Positions 58,868 through 64,000 of a stretch of 64,000 nucleotides of DNA are shown here, in pieces. Positions within the stretch are counted from its first letter, which is position 1. The number at the start of each line of letters is the position of its first letter. Under the pieces are notes generated by a model that saw only the letters and a list, made by a program, of their open reading frames with translations, made no database searches and had not been told where the DNA came from. The stretch comes from Streptomyces sp. TRM68416 (GTDB lineage: Bacteria; Actinomycetota; Actinomycetes; Streptomycetales; Streptomycetaceae): contig NZ_JACVWU010000019.1 of NCBI RefSeq assembly GCF_014596915.1, positions 141,603 to 205,602 on the forward strand, written 5' to 3'. A program made the translations under genes and the position numbers.

Positions 58868-59383
58868 GTGCGCCTGCCCCTCCTGGCACTCCTCGCACGC
58901 GGCCCCGCCCACGGCTACGAGCTCAAGCAGGACCTTGAGCAACTGCTGGGCTCGGCGTACCCTCAGCCGAACGTCGGCCAGATCTATGTCACCCTCGGCC
59001 GCCTCGAAAAATCGGGACTGATCGAGGGCGAGGACGTCGAGCAGGCCGGCCGGCCCAACAAGAAGGTCTACCACCTCACCGACGCCGGGCGCGAGGCACT
59101 GAGCGCCTGGTTCGAGGATCCCGAGGACGAGCCACGGGTACGGGACGAGTTCTTCATGAAACTGGCCCTCGCCCCGCGCACCGGTCTCGCCGACCAGATC
59201 GCCCTCATCAACAAGCAGCGGCGCCAGTACCTCACCACCATGCGCAACCTGTCGAAACTGGCCGCCGCCGAAGACCGCGACAACCGCATCGCCCATCTGC
59301 TGATCGAGGGCGCGATGCTGCACCTGCAGGCCGACCTGGACTGGCTGGAGCGGTGTCAGGAAGAGCTGGAGGAGCTGGAATGA
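58868..59383 (+). CDS. PadR-family transcriptional regulator
   Basis: 171 residues, GTG start. Winged helix LLALLARGPAHGYELKQDLEQLL...PNVGQIYVTLGRLEKSGLIEGEDVEQAGRPNKKVYHLTDAGREAL (about 4-75) and a C-terminal helical dimerisation domain (about 90-171). ATGA overlap with the ABC ATPase, a common PadR-exporter operon; probably represses it. Confidence 0.92.
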   Translation: MRLPLLALLARGPAHGYELKQDLEQLLGSAYPQPNVGQIYVTLGRLEKSGLIEGEDVEQAGRPNKKVYHLTDAGREALSAWFEDPEDEPRVRDEFFMKLALAPRTGLADQIALINKQRRQYLTTMRNLSKLAAAEDRDNRIAHLLIEGAMLHLQADLDWLERCQEELEELE

Positions 59384-60132
59384 ACGACGGTCCCGCTCCG
59401 GTGCTGCACGCCGAGGGCCTGGTCAAGACGCACCACGGCGAGGGCGCCCCGGCGCATGCCGTGCGCGGGGTCGACCTGTCGGTGGCGCGCGGCGAGTTCA
59501 CGGCGATCACCGGCCCGTCCGGCGCCGGCAAGTCCACGCTGCTGCACCTGCTGGGCGGTCTGCAACGGCCGGACAGCGGGAGCATCCGGCTGGACGGGGA
59601 GTCCACGGACGCGTGGAGCGAGGCCCGCTGGGCCGTGGAGCGCCGGAAGCGCATCGGGATCGTCTTCCAGTTCTTCAACCTGGTCTCGAACCTGTCGGTC
59701 GCCGACAACGTCGAGCTGCCCGCCCTGCTCGCCGGCACCCCGCCCAAGCGGGCGCGCGCCGAGCGCGAGGAGCTGCTGGCCGAGCTGGGCCTCACGGGCA
59801 AGGAGCGCAGCATGCCGGGCGAGCTGTCCGGCGGCGAACAGCAGCGGGTCGCGCTGGCCCGCGCCCTGGTCAACCATCCGCCGCTGCTGCTGGCCGACGA
59901 ACCCGCGGGCAGCCTCGACAGCAAGGGCACCCGCGAGGTGATGCGGCTGCTGTCCCGCTTCCACCAGCGCGGCCAGACGATCCTCCTGGTCACCCATGAC
60001 GCCCGGCTGGCGAGCGCCGCGGACCGGGTGATCAGCTTCTTCGACGGCCGGATAGCCGACGACGCGACCCTCGAGGACACCGCTCCGTCGCGCCGCTCCG
60101 GCATATCCGGGGTGCTGGAGCTCAGGGACTGA
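59380..60132 (+). CDS. MacB/LolD-type ABC ATPase
   Basis: 250 residues. Walker A GPSGAGKST (about 43-51), signature LSGGEQQRV (about 148), Walker B LLLADEPAGSLD (about 168), H-loop LLVTHD. Works with the FtsX-type permease downstream, as a mechanotransmission exporter or envelope-stress system. Starts inside the PadR stop. Confidence 0.93.
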   Translation: MNDGPAPVLHAEGLVKTHHGEGAPAHAVRGVDLSVARGEFTAITGPSGAGKSTLLHLLGGLQRPDSGSIRLDGESTDAWSEARWAVERRKRIGIVFQFFNLVSNLSVADNVELPALLAGTPPKRARAEREELLAELGLTGKERSMPGELSGGEQQRVALARALVNHPPLLLADEPAGSLDSKGTREVMRLLSRFHQRGQTILLVTHDARLASAADRVISFFDGRIADDATLEDTAPSRRSGISGVLELRD

Positions 60133-60171
60133 GATGCGGGCGCACCACGATCCCCGGAGGCCCTGAGCCGT

Positions 60172-62478
60172 ATGCGAGCCACCCTGCGCTGGGCGCACTC
60201 CGACCTTCGCACGCACCGCGGCGAGGCCCTGTTCCTGGTCCTCGCCACCGCGGGCGTGGTCGCCTCCCTGCTGCTGGCCACGGCCCTCTTCGGCTACGCC
60301 ACCAACCCCTGGCAGCGCGTCTTCGCCCAGTCCCGCGGCGCCCATGTGTGGCTGCACACCGCCGAGTCCGCCGACGCCGGGAAGCTGTCCGCGCTCGACG
60401 GCGTCACCGCCGTCGCCGGCCCCTACCCGACCGCCGCCGCCACCCTCGCCTCCCGGGGCGTCCGCGCCTCGGTCGAACTGCGCGGCACCCCCGAGAAGCC
60501 GTCCGTCGGCCGCCCGCTGCTCACCTCCGGCCACTGGCTGGACCCGGCGGCCCCCGACGGCGTCGTCCTGGAGACCCGCCTCGCCCGCAGCCTGCTCGCC
60601 GGCCCCGGCGACACGCTCACCGTCCCCGGCACCGCGCGCACCCTGACCGTCCTCGGCGTCGCCGACAGCGCCGAGCCGCGCTACCGGCCGGGCGAACGCC
60701 CCGGCCTCGTCTGGGCCCTGCCCTCCGCCGTGCGCGACCCGGGCGGCCAGGTGACCGGCCTGCGCCTGACGGACCCCGACGACACGGGCTACGCCGTCCA
60801 GCGCGCCGTCACCGTGCTCGGCGCCGGCGCGGTCGGCGAGGTCACCACCTGGCAGCAGGCGCGCGCCGAGGAACAGGGCGACGACCGGCTGCTCGGCCAG
60901 GTGCTGGGCCTGTTCGGACTGGGCGCGCTGATCGCCGCAGGGCTCGCCGTGCACGGGGCGATCGGCACCCGGATCCGCGGCCACCTGCGGGACATCTCGA
61001 TCCTGAAGGCCATCGGCTTCACCCCGGGCCAGGTCGTCCGCGCCTACCTCCTCCAGCACATCGCCTACGCGCTGCTGGGCGCCGTGTCCGCGGTCGCCCT
61101 CATCGTGGTCCTCGGCAGCCGCCTGCCCGGCCGCCTCGGCGACGCGGTCGGCGTGTGGCAGGGGCTGCCCGGGCACGCGGTGGCCCTGTTCGCGGTCCCG
61201 GCCTGCGCGGTCCTGTTCATCGCCGCGACCACCGGCCTCGCCGCCTGGCGCGCGGGACGGGTGCCCCCGGTGCCGGTCCCCCGGCCCGCGGCCTCCGCGG
61301 GCCGCGGCCTGGCGGGTCCGGTCCGCCGGGCGCTCGGCGTACGGCTCGGTCGAGCGGGCGGGCCACGGCTGTCCCCCGCGCTGGTGCTGGGCTGGCACAC
61401 CGCGTTCGCCCGCCGTCGGCGCACACCGGCCACCGTCGCCCGGCTCGCCCTGCCGCTGCTGCTGATCGTCGTGGCCCTGAGCGCCTGGAGCACCATCGAC
61501 CGCTTCCACAGCAGGCCCGAGGAGATCGGCCTGCCCACCGCGCTCACCGTCCACACGGACTCCGGCCTCGACGGCCGCGACGCCCGCGCCCTGCTGGAGC
61601 GCGACCCGCAGGTCACCGCCGTCCACCCCGGCGTCGAGGTGGCCGCCCTGGTCCCTGGCCAGACCGCCACCATCGCCCTGCGCGGCCTCGGCACCCGCGA
61701 GGACCCCTACCCGTACGCCCTGGCCGAGGGACGCCCCGCCGAGGGCCGGGACGAGGCGGTCGCCGGGCAGGGGCTGCTCAACCTGCTGGACGTCCGGGTC
61801 GGCGACTGGATCCGGATGACCGTCGGCGACCAGCCGCAGATCCTGCACATCGTCGGCCGCAGCATCGAACCGGAGAACGCCGGCCGGGTCATCTCCACCT
61901 CTCTCGACACCCTCCGCGAGAACGACCCCCGCCTCACTCCGACCCGCTACGAGATCCGGCTCCACCCGGGCGCGGACCCCGCCGAGGTCGCCGCCCGCCT
62001 GACCGAGGCCGGCCATGGCCACCTCGACATCCACACCGTGCCGAACCCCGCCGACGGCCTCTCTCCCCTGCGCGGAGTCGTCCTCGGTCTGATCACCGTG
62101 CTGGCCCTCATCGGCCTGATCGAACTGCTCACCGCCATAGGCGGCACCGTCCGCGAGAGCGAACGCGACCTGCTGGCCCTCAAGGCGGTCGGCCTCTCCC
62201 CCCGCCAGATCACCGGCATCACGGTGACGGCCACCGCCTGCACCACCCTGGCCGCCGCCCTCCTCGCCACGGCCCTCGGCACTCCCCTGGCCCGCTGGCT
62301 GATCGACGCCCAGGGCAGCTCGAACGGCATCGGCGCGGGGATAGCCGCGAGCCCGTCAACCACCCTGCTGCTGCTGTTCGTCGCGTCGGCGGTAATCGGC
62401 GCTGCGGCGGTGGCAGCGGTCCCGGCGGCCCGGGCGGCAAGACGCAGACTGGCGGACACTCTGAGCGCGGTCGCCTAG
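60172..62478 (+). CDS. FtsX/MacB-like ABC permease
   Basis: 768 residues. N-terminal TM (about 18-45), large extracytoplasmic domain, three TMs near about 245-400 (LFGLGALIAAGLAVHGAIGTRI, RDISILKAIGFTPGQVVRAYLLQ), a second periplasmic part (about 455-640) and the C-terminal FtsX triple TM (about 640-760, with ERDLLALKAVGLSPRQITGI). Both FtsX modules carry the ALKAxGxxP coupling motif. Partner of the preceding ATPase. Confidence 0.92.
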   Translation: MRATLRWAHSDLRTHRGEALFLVLATAGVVASLLLATALFGYATNPWQRVFAQSRGAHVWLHTAESADAGKLSALDGVTAVAGPYPTAAATLASRGVRASVELRGTPEKPSVGRPLLTSGHWLDPAAPDGVVLETRLARSLLAGPGDTLTVPGTARTLTVLGVADSAEPRYRPGERPGLVWALPSAVRDPGGQVTGLRLTDPDDTGYAVQRAVTVLGAGAVGEVTTWQQARAEEQGDDRLLGQVLGLFGLGALIAAGLAVHGAIGTRIRGHLRDISILKAIGFTPGQVVRAYLLQHIAYALLGAVSAVALIVVLGSRLPGRLGDAVGVWQGLPGHAVALFAVPACAVLFIAATTGLAAWRAGRVPPVPVPRPAASAGRGLAGPVRRALGVRLGRAGGPRLSPALVLGWHTAFARRRRTPATVARLALPLLLIVVALSAWSTIDRFHSRPEEIGLPTALTVHTDSGLDGRDARALLERDPQVTAVHPGVEVAALVPGQTATIALRGLGTREDPYPYALAEGRPAEGRDEAVAGQGLLNLLDVRVGDWIRMTVGDQPQILHIVGRSIEPENAGRVISTSLDTLRENDPRLTPTRYEIRLHPGADPAEVAARLTEAGHGHLDIHTVPNPADGLSPLRGVVLGLITVLALIGLIELLTAIGGTVRESERDLLALKAVGLSPRQITGITVTATACTTLAAALLATALGTPLARWLIDAQGSSNGIGAGIAASPSTTLLLLFVASAVIGAAAVAAVPAARAARRRLADTLSAVA

Positions 62479-62480
62479 CA

Positions 62481-62557
62481 GCGCCCCTTCAGGGGCGCGG
62501 GGCTGTATCGATTTGCGGCTCCGCCGCGTGGGCGCGAGAAACCCCCACGGCCCGCAG
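62481..62557. repeat. dispersed repeat family B, copy 2
   Basis: Hairpin GCGCCCCTTCAGGGGCGC (start 62481), GGGCTGTATCGATTTGCGG and a GGCCCGCAG end. Begins 3 bp after the FtsX stop and may end its transcript. Copy 1 is at 28162-28238. Confidence 0.8.
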
Positions 62558-62564
62558 CCAGGAT

Positions 62565-63371
62565 TCAACCGCTGTACGGATTCCCGTGCTGCGGCGCATA
62601 CGGAGGCCACGCCGGAGGCGGAGGCACAACCGGCAACCCCAGCGGAGCGGGATGCGCCCCGAGCCGAATCCCGTACCGCGCCTTCAACCGCCTCACCTCC
62701 CACAGCGAAATCCCCGTGACCGTCACCGGCGCCCCCAGAATGAACAGCACCCCCATCGTCAGGCTCAGCCCGTGCAGATCACCGGTGACAAGATCCGGAA
62801 TGGCCATCAGCCATGTCGTCACCGTGGCGAGCAGCGGCGGCAGACACCGGTGCACACCCGCCGTGCCGAAGTAGTTCGCGCCGACGTGCCAGGCCCCCCG
62901 CGCCACGAAACCGATCAGCCAGAGCACCACCGGAGCGAGCAGCAGGACGAAGAGCCCCGCGCTGCCCGAGGCCTGGAGCAGGACGACGGTGAGCACGATC
63001 GACCCCACGAAGAGCAGCAGCAGCTTCAGCGAGTTGAACAGCGGTACCTTCAGCGACCGCACGGAGCCACCGTGCCGCCACACGAAGAGCATCACGCCGA
63101 CCGTCAGCGGGGTGACGAACAGCAGGACGACGGAGGCCGTCAGCATGTTCTCCAGCATTTCGTCGAAGGCGAAGCCGCCCTCGACGAAGGTGTAGACCCC
63201 TACCGCCGCGATCGTCCCGGCGATGATGCGCGCCTTCTTGAGCTGTTCCACCGCCGGGTCGACGGACTCCGGGATCCATGCCGGATGGAACACCGCGCGC
63301 GCCGCGTGCTTGGGCTTCCACAGCGGCCCGGCCGCCGGCCTGCCGCCCGTCCAACGGCCGCGTGAACCCAC
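62565..63371 (-). CDS. uncharacterised integral membrane protein
   Basis: 268 residues from the GTG 9 nt after GGGGGAG (a TTG one codon earlier is possible). About five membrane segments between residues 55 and 215 (ARIIAGTIAAVGVYTF, TASVVLLFVTPLTVGVMLFVW, LLLLFVGSIVLTVVLL, GLFVLLLAPVVLWLIGFVARG, VLFILGAPVTVTGISLW), then a Pro-rich cytoplasmic tail (PPPPAWPPYAPQHG). No family recognised; stands between the FtsX exporter and pgi. Confidence 0.75.
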   Translation of the reverse strand: MGSRGRWTGGRPAAGPLWKPKHAARAVFHPAWIPESVDPAVEQLKKARIIAGTIAAVGVYTFVEGGFAFDEMLENMLTASVVLLFVTPLTVGVMLFVWRHGGSVRSLKVPLFNSLKLLLLFVGSIVLTVVLLQASGSAGLFVLLLAPVVLWLIGFVARGAWHVGANYFGTAGVHRCLPPLLATVTTWLMAIPDLVTGDLHGLSLTMGVLFILGAPVTVTGISLWEVRRLKARYGIRLGAHPAPLGLPVVPPPPAWPPYAPQHGNPYSG

Positions 63372-63457
63372 CAACTTCAACTCCCCCGAGTCACAGCCTT
63401 CATGATCGCCAGGGAGTCTACGGGAAGCGGGCGGCAGCGCGCCGCCCGCTTTCACGA

Positions 63458-64000
63458 TCAGCGGCCGCGCAGCTCCCGGTACTTGGCGACCAGCGCCTTG
63501 GTGGAGGCGTCGAGGCCGGGGACGTCGGCGCCTTCGGTGAGGGCGGGTTCGACGCGCTTGGCGAGGACCTTGCCGAGTTCGACGCCCCACTGGTCGAAGG
63601 AGTCGATGTTCCACACCGCGCCCTGGACGAACACCTTGTGCTCGTAGAGGGCGATGAGCTGGCCGAGCACCGACGGGGTCAGTTCGCGGGCGAGGATCGT
63701 GGTCGTCGGGTGGTTGCCCTTGAACGTCTTGTGGGTGACCAGCTCCTCCGGCACTCCCTCCGCGCGTACCTCGTCCGGGGTCTTGCCGAAGGCGAGCGCC
63801 TGCGTCTGGGCGAAGAAGTTGGCCATCAACAGGTCGTGCTGCGCCTGGAGTTCACCGCTCATCTCCTCCACCGGGCGGGCGAAGCCGATGAAGTCGGCCG
63901 GGATCAGCTTCGTTCCCTGGTGGATCAGCTGGTAGTAGGCGTGCTGCCCGTTGGTGCCCGGGGTACCCCACACCACCGGCCCGGTCTGCCAGTCCACCGC
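63458..64000 (-). CDS. pgi: glucose-6-phosphate isomerase (partial, N-terminus outside window)
   Basis: About 181 C-terminal residues; the gene starts beyond the right edge. WGTPGTNGQHAYYQLIHQGTKLIPADFI (the PGI signature with the active-site His), HDLLMANFFAQTQALAFGKT, GNHPTTTIL, LGQLIALYEHKVFVQGAVWNIDSFDQWGVELGK (lysine/glutamine active-site region). Interconverts glucose-6-P and fructose-6-P, linking glycolysis with the zwf-containing operon. Confidence 0.95.
   Translation of the reverse strand, partial: AVDWQTGPVVWGTPGTNGQHAYYQLIHQGTKLIPADFIGFARPVEEMSGELQAQHDLLMANFFAQTQALAFGKTPDEVRAEGVPEELVTHKTFKGNHPTTTILARELTPSVLGQLIALYEHKVFVQGAVWNIDSFDQWGVELGKVLAKRVEPALTEGADVPGLDASTKALVAKYRELRGR

Overview
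The window is high-GC actinobacterial DNA and almost certainly comes from a Streptomyces chromosome. The evidence is the third-position GC of the genes, GTG/TTG starts, ATGA stop/start overlaps, leaderless-looking starts, twin and single substrate-binding lipoproteins without a local ATPase, and gene blocks with well-known Streptomyces order (sufR-B-D-Rieske-C-S-U-T, ctaA/ctaB next to tkt-tal-zwf-opcA-pgl, dapA and dapD, a SoxR-box monooxygenase).

Left part (1-12.8 kb): carbohydrate-acid and polyol use. A GntR regulator, a DapA-family lyase/dehydratase and an IlvD/Edd dehydratase form a coupled operon. A uronate dehydrogenase homologue lies nearby, divergent from a TIM-barrel-like protein across a perfect 30-bp palindrome. 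A DeoR regulator precedes an ABC importer (binding lipoprotein plus two permeases, no ATPase) and a zinc alcohol/polyol dehydrogenase.

12.8-20.3 kb: two large inverted repeat copies, a TerD-family gene, then the most unusual locus of the window. A TROVE/Ro60 (Rsr) gene is preceded on its own strand by three tandem structured RNAs. All three share a Ro-type binding stem. Two carry a tRNA-like module in which the T arm comes before the D arm, i.e. a circularly permuted tRNA fold. A divergent operon encodes a small protein, a trypsin-like protein carrying the same N-terminal domain, and a short unknown protein.

20.3-31.3 kb: a secreted endonuclease/phosphatase-fold protein, a two-domain ABM monooxygenase under a SoxR box, a DUF3618/holin-like membrane pair, dapA, an ECF (SigE-type) sigma factor with a coupled membrane protein, dapD, a TetR/SMR efflux pair and an AbfB-domain membrane protein.

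31.3-45.2 kb: the complete suf iron-sulfur assembly operon with its SufR repressor, an AAC(3)-like acetyltransferase, an ABC exporter, heme A synthase, an amidohydrolase followed by a nucleotidyltransferase-like reading frame without a proper start, and protoheme farnesyltransferase.

45.2-64 kb: the pentose phosphate operon tkt-tal-zwf-opcA-pgl, a repeat-rich gap, an alpha-glucoside-type ABC importer with a GH13 glucosidase and a second binding protein that share an operator, a PadR/ABC-FtsX operon, a membrane protein, and the C-terminal part of glucose-6-phosphate isomerase. The pgi gene returns to the sugar-phosphate theme of the tkt operon.
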